DNA of 64,000 nucleotides from Rhodobacteraceae bacterium Alg231-30 (GTDB lineage Bacteria; Pseudomonadota; Alphaproteobacteria; Rhodobacterales; Rhodobacteraceae). The notes under the pieces were generated by a model, which saw only the letters and a list, made by a program, of their open reading frames with translations, was not told the DNA's origin and searched no databases. Position numbers and translations under genes: made by a program. The DNA lies in NCBI GenBank assembly GCA_900143615.1, contig FREU01000007.1, forward strand, positions 270,960 through 334,959, read 5' to 3'. Below are positions 53,267 through 62,351 of the stretch, piece after piece; the first letter of the stretch is position 1, and the number at the start of each line of letters is the position of its first letter.

Positions 53267-56200
53267 ATGCCAAAAAGAACAGATATTTCCTCGATCATGA
53301 TCATCGGGGCTGGCCCCATTGTGATTGGTCAAGCCTGCGAATTTGACTATTCCGGCGCCCAAGCCTGCAAAGCCCTGCGCGAAGAAGGCTACCGCGTGAT
53401 CCTCGTGAACTCCAACCCCGCGACCATCATGACCGACCCCGGCCTTGCGGATGCGACCTACATCGAGCCGATCACACCGGAAACTGTCGCCAAGATCATC
53501 GAGAAAGAACGCCCCGATGCGCTTCTGCCGACGATGGGTGGCCAGACCGGCCTGAACACCTCGCTGGCACTAGAAGAAATGGGTGTGCTTGAAAAATTTG
53601 GTGTCGAGATGATTGGCGCAACGCGCGATGCCATCGAGATGGCCGAAGACCGCAAATTGTTCCGCGAAGCCATGGATCGCCTTGGCATCGAAAACCCGCG
53701 CGCCTCGATTGTGACCGCGCCCAAGAATGAAGACGGCAGCGCCAATCTGGACGAAGGCATTCGCCTCGCTCTGATGGAACTGGAAGACATCGGCCTGCCC
53801 GCTATTATCCGCCCCGCCTTTACCATGGGCGGCACCGGCGGTGGCGTGGCCTATAACCGCGAAGACTACATCCACTTCTGCCGCACCGGCATGGACGCCT
53901 CACCGGTGAACCAAATTCTGGTGGATGAAAGCCTGCTCGGTTGGAAAGAATTCGAGATGGAAGTGGTGCGCGACAAAGCGGACAACGCCATCATCGTCTG
54001 CGCGATTGAAAACGTCGACCCCATGGGCGTGCACACAGGAGACTCGATTACTGTGGCCCCTGCCCTGACGCTGACAGACAAAGAATACCAGATCATGCGC
54101 AACCATTCGATTGCCGTGCTGCGTGAAATCGGCGTCGAAACTGGCGGCTCAAACGTTCAGTGGTCGGTGAACCCGGCTGATGGGCGAATGGTTGTGATTG
54201 AAATGAACCCGCGTGTAAGCCGCTCTTCCGCGCTGGCCTCCAAGGCGACGGGTTTCCCAATTGCCAAAATCGCGGCCAAACTAGCCGTAGGCTTTACGCT
54301 GGACGAGCTCGACAACGACATCACCAAGGTCACACCGGCTTCCTTTGAACCAACGATTGACTACGTCGTCACCAAAATCCCCAAGTTTGCCTTTGAGAAA
54401 TTCCCAGGCTCCGAGCCCTACCTAACCACTGCGATGAAGTCAGTAGGTGAGGCCATGTCAATCGGCCGCACAATCCATGAATCGATGCAAAAAGCACTGG
54501 CATCTATGGAAAGCGGCCTGACTGGCTTTGATGAAATTATCGTCGATGGCATGCCCGAGGCCGAGCGCATCGTGCGCGAAGATGGGGCGCATGTGAACTT
54601 GCCCACAATCTTGCGCGGGGCTGACCCTGTCGCTCAGGAAATGATCGACAAGGCCCTGACTCGTGCGGTTGCGCTGCAAACGCCGGACCGGATCCGCATC
54701 ATCGCGCAAACCATGCGCCACGGGTTCACCAACGATGAGATTGTCGAGCTAACCAAATTTGACCCATGGTTCCTTGATCGCATCCGCGAAATTGTCGAAG
54801 CTGAAGAAGACGTGCGCGTTCATGGCCTGCCGACATCTGAGACAGCGCTGCGCCATCTCAAGATGCTGGGCTTTACTGATGCCCGCCTCGCCAATCTCAC
54901 AGGTCAGTCCGAAACCGATGTGCGCAAGGCCCGCCTGAATCTCGGCGTCAAAGCCGTGTTCAAACGCATCGATACATGTGCGGCCGAGTTCGAGGCGCAG
55001 ACACCCTACATGTACTCCACCTACGAAACCCCGATGATGGGCGAAGTGGAGTGCGAAGCGCGACCTTCTGATCGCAAGAAAGTGGTGATCCTTGGTGGCG
55101 GCCCCAACCGGATTGGCCAAGGCATCGAGTTTGACTACTGCTGCTGCCACGCCTGTTTTGCCCTGACCGACGCCGGTTACGAGACCATCATGGTAAACTG
55201 TAACCCTGAAACAGTGTCGACCGACTATGACACCTCGGACCGTCTGTACTTTGAGCCGCTGACCTTTGAGCACGTCATGGAAATCCTGCGCGTCGAGCAG
55301 GAAAACGGCACATTGCATGGCGTGATCGTTCAGTTCGGCGGTCAAACCCCGCTCAAGCTGGCCGATGCGCTGCAATCCGAAGGTATTCCAATTCTGGGCA
55401 CCAGCCCCGACGCCATCGATCTCGCTGAAGACCGCGAACGTTTCCAAGCACTTGTGAACCAGCTCAAGCTCAAGCAACCCAAAAACGGCATCGCCTCAAC
55501 CGATGCCGAAGCGCTTGCCATTGCCGAAAACATCGGCTTCCCACTGGTGATCCGCCCCTCTTATGTGCTGGGTGGCCGCGCCATGGAAATCGTGCGCGAC
55601 ATGGGCCAGCTTGAACGCTACATCGCCGAAGCGGTGGTGGTGTCTGGTGACAGCCCCGTGCTGCTGGACAGCTACCTCTCCGGCGCCACAGAACTTGACG
55701 TGGACGCATTGTGCGATGGCAAAGACGTGCATATCGCCGCAATCATGCAGCACATCGAAGAGGCCGGTGTACACTCAGGCGACAGCGCCTGTTCCCTGCC
55801 GCCCTACTCACTTGATGAAACCACAATCAACGAGATCAAGCGCCAAACCCGCTCACTGGCGCTGGCCCTCAATGTAGTGGGCCTGATGAACGTGCAGTTC
55901 GCGGTCAAAGACGGTCAGATCTTCCTGATCGAAGTGAACCCGCGCGCCTCGCGCACCGTGCCGTTTGTTGCCAAAGCCACTGACTCCGCAATTGCCTCCA
56001 TTGCGGCGCGCATCATGGCCGGAGAAAAGCTCAGCAATTTCCCACAACGTCCACCCAACACCACCGGCGCACCACAACCGGCTGGCGACCAGATGACTTT
56101 GGCCGATCCGAACCTGCCATGGTTCGCGGTGAAAGAAGCCGTGCTGCCCTTTAACCGCTTCCCTGGTGTGGACACGATCCTGGGCCCAGAAATGCGCTCC

Positions 56201-56677
56201 ACAGGCGAAGTCATGGGCTGGGACAAATCCTTCTCGCGCGCCTTCCTTAAGGCACAAATGGGAGCTGGCATGGATCTGCCACACGGCGGCAAAGCTTTCT
56301 TCTCGATCAAAAATGATGACAAATCCTCCGCCATGCTCGATGCAGCACGGCTGTTGATTGAAGAAGGTTTTGAGTTGGTCGCCACGGTTGGCACCTCCTC
56401 ATGGCTCAACGACAACTCTGTGGCCTGTGAGCGGGTGAACAAAGTTTATGAGGGTCGCCCCAACATTGTTGATCTGATGAAAAACGGTGACATCTCTATG
56501 GTGATGAACACCACCGAAGGTGCTCAGGCCGTTGAAGACAGCCGCGACATTCGCGCTGTCGCACTTAACGACAAGATCCCCTACTTTACCACCGCCGCGG
56601 CCTCACATGCCGCCGCGCGCGCCATGAAGGCACGCAACGAAGGCGACATCGAAGTGCGCAGCCTGCAAGAAGGCTAA
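53267..56677 (+). CDS. carB: Carbamoyl-phosphate synthase large subunit, 1136 aa
   Basis: ATG at 53267 ([21 protein letters not shown]) is the normal CarB start; the frame upstream is open by chance to 52532 but that part is antisense to pabB. Two homologous ATP-grasp halves are seen: [23 protein letters not shown] in the first and [16 protein letters not shown] in the second, with the second [23 protein letters not shown] start. The C-terminal MGS-like allosteric domain follows ([34 protein letters not shown]). It makes carbamoyl phosphate for arginine and pyrimidines together with CarA, which is not in the window. A strong terminator follows. Confidence 0.97.
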   Translation: MPKRTDISSIMIIGAGPIVIGQACEFDYSGAQACKALREEGYRVILVNSNPATIMTDPGLADATYIEPITPETVAKIIEKERPDALLPTMGGQTGLNTSLALEEMGVLEKFGVEMIGATRDAIEMAEDRKLFREAMDRLGIENPRASIVTAPKNEDGSANLDEGIRLALMELEDIGLPAIIRPAFTMGGTGGGVAYNREDYIHFCRTGMDASPVNQILVDESLLGWKEFEMEVVRDKADNAIIVCAIENVDPMGVHTGDSITVAPALTLTDKEYQIMRNHSIAVLREIGVETGGSNVQWSVNPADGRMVVIEMNPRVSRSSALASKATGFPIAKIAAKLAVGFTLDELDNDITKVTPASFEPTIDYVVTKIPKFAFEKFPGSEPYLTTAMKSVGEAMSIGRTIHESMQKALASMESGLTGFDEIIVDGMPEAERIVREDGAHVNLPTILRGADPVAQEMIDKALTRAVALQTPDRIRIIAQTMRHGFTNDEIVELTKFDPWFLDRIREIVEAEEDVRVHGLPTSETALRHLKMLGFTDARLANLTGQSETDVRKARLNLGVKAVFKRIDTCAAEFEAQTPYMYSTYETPMMGEVECEARPSDRKKVVILGGGPNRIGQGIEFDYCCCHACFALTDAGYETIMVNCNPETVSTDYDTSDRLYFEPLTFEHVMEILRVEQENGTLHGVIVQFGGQTPLKLADALQSEGIPILGTSPDAIDLAEDRERFQALVNQLKLKQPKNGIASTDAEALAIAENIGFPLVIRPSYVLGGRAMEIVRDMGQLERYIAEAVVVSGDSPVLLDSYLSGATELDVDALCDGKDVHIAAIMQHIEEAGVHSGDSACSLPPYSLDETTINEIKRQTRSLALALNVVGLMNVQFAVKDGQIFLIEVNPRASRTVPFVAKATDSAIASIAARIMAGEKLSNFPQRPPNTTGAPQPAGDQMTLADPNLPWFAVKEAVLPFNRFPGVDTILGPEMRSTGEVMGWDKSFSRAFLKAQMGAGMDLPHGGKAFFSIKNDDKSSAMLDAARLLIEEGFELVATVGTSSWLNDNSVACERVNKVYEGRPNIVDLMKNGDISMVMNTTEGAQAVEDSRDIRAVALNDKIPYFTTAAASHAAARAMKARNEGDIEVRSLQEG

Positions 56678-56696
56678 AAGCGCCAAAACACTTCCA

Positions 56697-56724
56697 AGGG
56701 CGGTCTTTTTTGGCCGCCCTTTTT
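56697..56724 (+). terminator. Rho-independent terminator after carB
   Basis: AGGGCGG (56697-56703) pairs with CCGCCCT (56714-56720) around a T-rich 10-nt loop and is followed by TTTT on the plus strand, 20 bp after the carB stop. Confidence 0.9.
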
Positions 56725-56767
56725 CATGCGCGGTTCATAGCGCCCCCACACTTCCTCTTGCCTGAAA

Positions 56768-56815
56768 TATCCCGGGGGAGTCTCGGCTTTACCGAGACGG
56801 GGGCAGCGCCCCCTC
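56768..56815. repeat. GC-rich multi-hairpin intergenic element
   Basis: CCCGGGGGAG is followed by GTCTCGG-cttta-CCGAGAC (56780-56798) and GGGGGC-AGC-GCCCCC (56799-56813). Such palindrome clusters are widespread between genes in Rhodobacteraceae and are probably REP-like sequences. There is no coding potential. Confidence 0.6.
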
Positions 56816-56905
56816 TTCTTCCCGTTTATCCTCCAACTGATGCTTGACACGACCGCGTCCACGCCATAATTCCGCTCCCTTCCAGCTGCGCACAGGAGAG
56901 ATGAA

Positions 56906-58156
56906 ATGGCCACTAAGAGCACCGCCTTGGGTATTGATTTTGGCACGTCCAACTCCGCCGCCGGTTTTATGCGCGACGGCAGGCCGCATTTGGTGACGTT
57001 TGCCAATGGTCAAACCACGCTGCCCACCACGTTCTTTTTTGACTATGACACGCGCAAGACCCTGCTGGGCGAGCCCGCCAACCGCGCGCTGCTCGCCGGC
57101 GAGGAAGGCCGCTTTATGCGCGCACTCAAACGCGTTTTGGGCACCACATTGATGCATGAGAAGCGCCAGATCTTAAACCAGCGCGTGACCTTCGTGGAAA
57201 TCATCGCGCGTTTTCTCAACCACATTAAAATCCAGGCCGAAGCTGAAACCGGCCTCACATTTGATCGCGTACTCTCAGGGCGACCTGTCGTCTTTCACGG
57301 CACTAATGATCCGCGCGAAGCCCAAGCGCAGGAAGATTTGCGCGCCTGCTACCTTGCCGCCGGATTTTCCGACGTCGCCTTTATGGATGAACCCGAAGCT
57401 GCCGCCATCGCCAGTGGTGCGCTTGAAAACACCGGCGAGACCGGTCTGATTGTCGACATCGGCGGCGGCACGTCAGATTTCTCTCTCTTCAAAACATCTT
57501 CTACAGGTGTTGAAATTCTCGCCAACCACGGTGTGCGCATCGGTGGAACCGACTTTGATCGTGCGCTCAGCTTTTCGCAGGTCATGCCGCTGTTTGGTCG
57601 AGACACCCTACTGCGCAATGCCATCGGCGACGGTACATTGCCCGCACCCAACGCCATCTTTCATGATCTCGCAACTTGGGAAAAAATTCCGTTTCTCTAC
57701 ACGGCCCAGACCCGCCGCATGGTGGCAGACATGCACCGCCAAGCCCAAGAGCCTGCCAAAATTGGCCGCCTTGTGTCGGTCCTTCAAGACGAGCTAGGCC
57801 ACGAATTGGCCTTTGAGGTCGAGCGCGGCAAAATCGCCGCCAACAATGGTGAAGCGGCCCCCAGCATCAACCTGCAAGAGCTTGAGTCCGGTCTTATTCT
57901 GCCCTTGGCCAGCGATGTGCTCGACGACGTTTTGGCCGCCCATACAGCCAATTTGCGTCAGGGTGCGCTCGACGTATTGAACATGGCCGGTCTGGGCGCC
58001 AGCCAAGTGGATCGCATCGTCTATGTCGGCGGCTCAAGCCTCCTGAAAGTGGTCTCTGGCACGATGGCCGACATCTTCCCACAAGCGCAGCACACTGTCT
58101 CCGAGGTCTTCACGGCGGTCACCGACGGTTTGGCACTCGCCGCAGAGCATCACTGA
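56906..58156 (+). CDS. Hsp70-family protein (YegD-like), 416 aa
   Basis: The start LGIDFGTSNSAAGFM is the Hsp70 phosphate-binding motif 1; IVDIGGGTSDFSLFK is phosphate 2 and VYVGGSSLLKVV the adenosine motif. The substrate-binding domain of DnaK is missing, so it ends just after the nucleotide-binding domain, as in YegD. Insertions such as NQRVTFVEIIARFLNHIKIQAE are typical of this group. It may be a nucleotide-dependent regulator; no DnaJ or GrpE gene is next to it. It follows carB in the same direction after the terminator and hairpin element. Confidence 0.9.
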   Translation: MATKSTALGIDFGTSNSAAGFMRDGRPHLVTFANGQTTLPTTFFFDYDTRKTLLGEPANRALLAGEEGRFMRALKRVLGTTLMHEKRQILNQRVTFVEIIARFLNHIKIQAEAETGLTFDRVLSGRPVVFHGTNDPREAQAQEDLRACYLAAGFSDVAFMDEPEAAAIASGALENTGETGLIVDIGGGTSDFSLFKTSSTGVEILANHGVRIGGTDFDRALSFSQVMPLFGRDTLLRNAIGDGTLPAPNAIFHDLATWEKIPFLYTAQTRRMVADMHRQAQEPAKIGRLVSVLQDELGHELAFEVERGKIAANNGEAAPSINLQELESGLILPLASDVLDDVLAAHTANLRQGALDVLNMAGLGASQVDRIVYVGGSSLLKVVSGTMADIFPQAQHTVSEVFTAVTDGLALAAEHH

Positions 58157-58258
58157 CCGACAAGCCACACTACAACAGATCGTAACAAAGCTTTGGTTGA
58201 CGCTTCGCACGTTGCGTTTCACCTTGCTTGGCAAAACATAACAACATTGAGGCTAATC

Positions 58259-58336
58259 ATGCGTACCATTTTTGCTTTGTCTGTTCTGCTGGCTCTATCC
58301 GCTTGTGGCGGCGTACCATTGGTGCCGCTGATCTAG
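58259..58336 (+). CDS. Micro-lipoprotein, 25 aa
   Basis: A 26-codon frame between the Hsp70-like gene and the acyl-CoA dehydrogenase. TGAGG lies six bases before the ATG. The product MRTIFALSVLLALSAC has a complete lipoprotein signal with lipobox LSAC at Cys16; after cleavage only ten residues remain, CGGVPLVPLI. Micro-lipoproteins of this design occur in Rhodobacteraceae; function unknown. It is too short for standard gene calling. The good site, full lipobox and early stop argue that it is real, though a chance frame cannot be excluded. Confidence 0.6.
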   Translation: MRTIFALSVLLALSACGGVPLVPLI

Positions 58337-58347
58337 CGATTTTGATG

Positions 58348-58369
58348 AAAAAGGGCCCCCAAAAGGCCC
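58348..58369 (-). terminator. Rho-independent terminator after the acyl-CoA dehydrogenase
   Basis: On the minus strand GGGCC (58369-58365) pairs with GGCCC (58357-58353) around a 7-nt loop and is followed by TTTTT (58352-58348). The 11-bp repeats at 58379-58411 lie between it and the stop codon. Confidence 0.65.
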
Positions 58370-58378
58370 CAAAATCAC

Positions 58379-58411
58379 ACCGTCGCAATACAGTCGCGAT
58401 ACCGACGCAAT
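58379..58411. repeat. Three tandem 11-bp units downstream of the acyl-CoA dehydrogenase
   Basis: ACCGTCGCAAT, ACAGTCGCGAT and ACCGACGCAAT follow each other, then a degenerate fourth (ACAGACAACGAT). The units are of the same type as at 29777-29809 behind maeB. Confidence 0.65.
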
Positions 58412-58424
58412 ACAGACAACGATT

Positions 58425-59654
58425 CTAGACCTTCTGCTGGGTGTATTGCTTTAGCTCTTTTCGGGCCACCTGACGGCGGTGCACCGCATCCGGACCATCC
58501 GCCAAACGCAGGGTTCTTACCCCGGTCCACGCCCGCGCCAGCGGCGTGTCTTGGCTGACGCCCGTACCGCCAAACATCTGCACGGCTTCATCGATCACCT
58601 TCAGCGCCATGTTGGGGGCAACCACCTTGATCTGACTGATCCACGGAGCGGCTGCGCGGGCATCGCCTTGATCCATAATCCATGCCGTCTTCAGGCATAA
58701 AAGCCGCGACATTTCGATCTCCATACGAGCATTGGCGATGATGTCATAATTCGCCCCCAGATGGGCAATCTGCTTGCCAAAGGCTTCGCGTTCCAGCGCG
58801 CGCTTGCACATCAACTCCAGCGCTGCCTCGGCCTGTCCAATGGCACGCATACAGTGGTGAATGCGCCCCGGTCCAAGCCGCCCTTGAGCAATCTCAAAGC
58901 CACGCCCCTCACCCAGCAAAATAGCGTCTGCAGGCACGCGCACGTCGGTGAATTTGATGTGCATATGCCCATGCGGCGCATCATCATGGCCATAAACTTC
59001 CATCGGTCGCAAAATCTCAATGCCGGCTGTGTTTGCAGGCACGACGATCATCGACTGACGCTTATAGACGGGTGTGTCCTCATCGCCGGTTTTCACCATA
59101 ACGATATAGACTTGGCAGCGCGGATCACCTGCGCCGGAGGACCAGTATTTCTCTCCGTTCAGGACATAATCATCACCGTCGCGCACACAGCTCATCCGCA
59201 CGTTTGTGGCATCGGAACTGGCCACATCCGGCTCGGTCATCAAATAGGCCGAGCGAATATCGCCATTCAGCAACGGCTTGAGCCACTGCTCTTTCATCGC
59301 TTCCGAACCGTAACGTTCAAACACTTCCATATTGCCGGTATCCGGCGCCGAACAGTTGAACACTTCTGCGCCCAATGGCGTCTTGCCCATCTCCTCGGCG
59401 AAATAGGCATATTCCACCGTTGTGAGTCCGAGACCTCGTGCGCTGTCGGTCAGCCAGAAGTTCCACAACCCACGCTCGCGGGCTGTAGATTTGAGCCCTT
59501 CGAGAATCTCTTTCTGGCGATCAGTGTAGGTCCAGCGATTCTCCTTACTGATTTCGGCGTGATATGCCTCTTCTAGCGGAATGATCTCGTCTCGGATCAT
59601 GTCTCGCACCTGCCCCAGTAATTCTTCGATTTCGGGTCGCATTCCCAGAAACAT
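58425..59654 (-). CDS. Acyl-CoA dehydrogenase (ACAD10/11-like), 409 aa
   Basis: Three-domain acyl-CoA dehydrogenase: helical N-terminal domain, then YLMTEPDVASSDATNVRM (FAD-binding beta domain), WSSGAGDPRCQVYIVMVKTG, ILLGEGRGFEIAQGRLGPGRIHHCMRAIGQAEAALELM and MFGGTGVSQDTPLARAWTGVRTLRLADGPDAVHRRQVARKEL near the C-terminus. The latter is characteristic of the ACAD10/11 branch, which handles long-chain or branched acyl-CoA. No electron-transfer flavoprotein genes are nearby. It has its own terminator and does not appear to belong to an operon. Confidence 0.92.
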   Translation of the reverse strand: MFLGMRPEIEELLGQVRDMIRDEIIPLEEAYHAEISKENRWTYTDRQKEILEGLKSTARERGLWNFWLTDSARGLGLTTVEYAYFAEEMGKTPLGAEVFNCSAPDTGNMEVFERYGSEAMKEQWLKPLLNGDIRSAYLMTEPDVASSDATNVRMSCVRDGDDYVLNGEKYWSSGAGDPRCQVYIVMVKTGDEDTPVYKRQSMIVVPANTAGIEILRPMEVYGHDDAPHGHMHIKFTDVRVPADAILLGEGRGFEIAQGRLGPGRIHHCMRAIGQAEAALELMCKRALEREAFGKQIAHLGANYDIIANARMEIEMSRLLCLKTAWIMDQGDARAAAPWISQIKVVAPNMALKVIDEAVQMFGGTGVSQDTPLARAWTGVRTLRLADGPDAVHRRQVARKELKQYTQQKV

Positions 59655-59834
59655 CGCTCAAACTCCCTGATTTTTAATTGTTTTCAGCATGCCTCTGGCG
59701 ACATCAATTTGTCCATCACCCTGCATGAAAAGTGACGCCATGTTCATCGGCGGAAAAAGGAGCATTTTTTTGCCAAAATCCCAACACCCCCCCTTGCGCA
59801 CATCTCCCCCCTACATTAGACAGCCGCTCACAGT

Positions 59835-59909
59835 TGGGGTGTAGCCAAGTGGTAAGGCAACGCTTTTTGGTAGCGTGTACCGTAGGTTCGAATCCTACCA
59901 CCCCAGCCA
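59835..59909 (+). tRNA. tRNA-Gln (anticodon TTG), integration site of a genetic element
   Basis: The 7-bp acceptor stem is TGGGGTG / CACCCCA, followed by G and an encoded CCA (59907-59909). The anticodon stem ACGCT / AGCGT encloses TTTTGGT with anticodon TTG at 59867-59869, giving Gln. The T-loop GGTTCGAATCC is normal. The 3' end, from ACCACCCCAGCCACTT (59897-59912), recurs at 63361-63376, and an integrase gene starts right behind, so this is an attachment site. Confidence 0.97.
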
Positions 59910-59912
59910 CTT
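59897..59912 (+). repeat. attL-like direct repeat in the tRNA-Gln 3' end
   Basis: ACCACCCCAGCCACTT is identical to 63361-63376 and is preceded by CGAATCCT (CGAAATCCC at the second copy). The homology runs on through the following integrase start region. Together the pair bounds a 3464-bp segment. Confidence 0.75.
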
Positions 59913-60013
59913 TTCTTAGAGATCCTCAAGAAAACAACGGCTTAACCCAGCCTGAAATAACCTGTGTGTCACAGCATTCTGGAACTGTAACACAGGGTGT
60001 AACACATGACCTG

Positions 60014-61575
60014 ATGCGTTACGCTCAAAAGCGGCGCGCGTCAGCCCCGCAAAAACCACGCCAAAAGCCCAAGTATCACGCCGGCCCTTACCTGATGCGC
60101 AGGGGCCGCATGTTCTATTTCCGCAAGCGCCTATCAACCCAGCTATCAAACCCCGCCTCAAACCAATTAGTGCGCATTTCCCTACGAACCCACCTCCCGC
60201 TCGACGCCGTGAAGCGCGCCGCAAGGCTGCTCACGGTCTACGAAGAAATGGAGCGGGAAATCGTGGACGCAGTGATTGAAGAGAGCTTGAGCCCAGAAAA
60301 CACCAAGGCAGTGTTGATCGAAACCATGCGCAGGGAATTGAGCCAGATGCTCGCCGAGGAAAGAAAGGCCTCCCCGGCGAGTGATGCAGAAATTGATCAA
60401 CGCATCGCGGCTCTGGAAATGGAAAACCGGCGACTGCGTCAAGCAGCCTGCAACAAGCGATGGGACGACCAACAATCTTTGCTTCAACAAGCCAGCGAGT
60501 CTATTGGCTTGGCCCTCCCAGCCCCGTTGCCAAGCGAACTCGGTCACCGTGCCAACACTCTGAAACGTAGGCTCAACGAAGCAAAAATCGCCATTAACGA
60601 AGGCGATAATGTGCGCACCGCAAGCCGGGACCTGTTGACCGAGCACGCCATCGACGACTTTGACGCCTTTGTTCAACCTCCAGTTCTTGTCGCGCAGGCT
60701 AAGACCAAAACAGATGAGTTCTATCCTTCTAAGGACATGAAAAGGATCAAGGCGGGGTTTCATCGGCTTCTTGAAGAGTTTGTCGGCAACGTGCCTGTCA
60801 CGACACTTACGAAAGAAAGACAGAAAGAGTTTCTGGGCTGGGCGTCACGACTTCCAAGAACGCAAGGCAAGAACCACGGTAAGAACCGGTATCAGCAAGT
60901 CGGTCGGGTCGTCACGAAGGCAGAAGAAATATCAAGAGCGGACGCCGAAGACTTGTTGATATTGGAAGAAATCCGATCAATCGCAGGAGTTTCGGATGCC
61001 GAAAAACGGGCCATGTTGGCCGAGCGTCTCGTGCCACGCGTCACGATAACAACACTCAAGAAATATCGAGACGCGATGAACCGGATGTTCAAGTCAGCAA
61101 AAGAAATGGGTGTCGACACGCCTGAAGCGATCTCATACCGGGAAATGGAACGTCATATCAAATCTATTGCACCGGATGACGAACTCTATGTCAGAGTGAC
61201 TAACCCCAAAATACGGTTGCCTTGGACCAGGGAACGGATTGCGGCGCTTTTGACCTCCCCAATTTATACCGGCTGCGCATCAAAGCATCGCCGGTGGAAA
61301 CGGGGAAGTCTCATAATCCGCGATGCCGATTACTGGGTGCCTTTGATTGTTCTGACCATAGGCTCCCGTATCGAGGAAATCCTCCTACTCAAACGCAGTG
61401 ATGTCCGGTTCCGTGATGGCCTTTATTTGCTGGCAATCGCATCTGGCGTGGACAACAAAGGGAAAACGGAAGATGCCAAGCGTCTCGTGCCTGTTCCTCA
61501 AATGTTGATCGATCTCGGGTTCATCGAATGGTTCAAAGCACTGCAAGACGATCATGGCGTCCTGTTGTTTTGCCC
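60014..61575 (+). pseudogene. Tyrosine recombinase (integrase), C-terminally truncated
   Basis: The frame from the ATG at 60014 reads through about 520 residues of a tRNA-targeting integrase: MRRGRMFYFRKRL, a long coiled-coil-like N-terminal region, LLEEFVGNVPVTTLTKER, then the start of the catalytic domain, ITTLKKYRDAMNRMFKSAKEMGVD and WVPLIVLTIGSRIEEILLLKRSDV, which has the first catalytic Arg. After LLFCP (about 61575) the reading frame is antisense to a HipB-type gene and the expected HxxR and the catalytic Tyr are missing. It cannot be an active recombinase unless it is completed elsewhere. It directly follows tRNA-Gln. Confidence 0.8.
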
Positions 61576-61861
61576 GGTGAATTCGTTGCGGGAGGCGCGA
61601 GATATCGAGACTGAGACTCGCTTCATCTGTTGCAGGGTCAACGAGCTCCCGCAGTCGATCCAGCATTCCCAGCGCCAAGAGCGCCATAGCAAGTGTTTCG
61701 ACCCGCACACCACCATCGCCGCGCTCGAGTTTTTTCAAAGTCTTGTCACTAACGCCAATGCGTTCGCAGAAGTCCGCAACGGACATCCGCCGCTTCTTTC
61801 GCGCGACTTCGATATCGCGGCCGAGTTGTCTCAGCGCTGAATTGATTTGAAAAGACGCCAT
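61385..61861 (-). CDS. HipB-like XRE antitoxin with replaced C-terminus
   Basis: Residues 1-95 (MASFQINSALRQLGRDIEVARKK, then MSVADFCERIGVSDKTLKKLERGDGGVRVETLAMALLALGMLDRL) are a typical XRE antitoxin of a HipAB-type pair; the SLDISRLPQRI stretch is where it normally ends. From about residue 96 the frame continues for 60 residues as the antisense of the integrase gene, so these are not native. A perfect palindrome lies 16 bp before its ATG (61877-61890). The usual hipA toxin gene would follow on the minus strand but is absent, lost with the integrase 3' end. If expressed, the DNA-binding part could still function as a repressor. Confidence 0.7.
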   Translation of the reverse strand: MASFQINSALRQLGRDIEVARKKRRMSVADFCERIGVSDKTLKKLERGDGGVRVETLAMALLALGMLDRLRELVDPATDEASLSLDISRLPQRIHRAKQQDAMIVLQCFEPFDEPEIDQHLRNRHETLGIFRFPFVVHARCDCQQIKAITEPDITAFE

Positions 61862-61876
61862 GCTCCCGCTCTAAAT

Positions 61877-61890
61877 CGGAGTATACTCCG
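61877..61890. promoter_or_regulatory. Perfect 14-bp palindrome before the HipB-like gene
   Basis: CGGAGTATACTCCG is a self-complementary sequence in the presumed promoter 16 bp upstream of the ATG. XRE antitoxins of this type repress their own operon through such dyads, so it is a likely operator. Confidence 0.65.
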
Positions 61891-62003
61891 GGTTAAACTT
61901 CGATAATGGTAGAATTATCCGACTTCCAGTCCGACACAACAAATAGTCTGTGTTGGACAGCATTTTCTCTTGAGCGCCGCTCGGGTTCGTTCGACTATTA
62001 CGC

Positions 62004-62351
62004 ATGGCAGCAGAAATAATGACAGACCGTGAAGTGCGATCTCAGATATTAACTCACGCTGAGATGCTGACCAAAGACGATGTGCCAGACGCCGGCGCCT
62101 GGTGCTTCGAGATCGATAGCGAGCCGGCATACCCTGCGTTGCAGTTTGACGAAGACAATGCCCGCGTCTTCCCGGTTGTCCAGGACATTCTGGACGCGCT
62201 GCCGGAACACTGGAGCCATTTGCACTTACTCTATTGGTTCATGCAGGAGCACTACGACTTTGATGGCCCGACGGCGGATGCATTCGCTAGTGATCCCGAA
62301 GGGGTAATGGCCACATTTAAACGCAATTCAGTAAGACCGACCCACGGCTGA
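62004..62351 (+). CDS. Orphan antitoxin-like protein (MbcA/ParS-type toxin-binding domain?), 115 aa
   Basis: Small acidic protein with AYPALQFDEDNARVFPVVQDILDALPEHWSHLHLLYWFMQEHYDFDGPTADAFASDPEGVMATFKRN. Strand-helix pattern with PALQFDED, a phenylalanine-proline start of a helix (VFPVVQDILDALP) and a dPegVm end recall the toxin-binding half of Xre/MbcA/ParS antitoxins. The similarity is structural and from memory; no toxin gene is next to it. A second start MTDREVRSQIL five codons later is possible. It may be a leftover of a toxin-antitoxin pair in the decayed element, together with the HipB-like gene. Confidence 0.5.
   Translation: MAAEIMTDREVRSQILTHAEMLTKDDVPDAGAWCFEIDSEPAYPALQFDEDNARVFPVVQDILDALPEHWSHLHLLYWFMQEHYDFDGPTADAFASDPEGVMATFKRNSVRPTHG

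Noticed and set aside
58761-59576. 271-aa open frame on the plus strand within the acyl-CoA dehydrogenase
   Set aside because: Antisense shadow of a conserved gene with no family resemblance.
59732-60013. Upstream extension of the integrase frame through the tRNA gene
   Set aside because: It would translate tRNA-Gln; homology to integrases starts only behind the tRNA.
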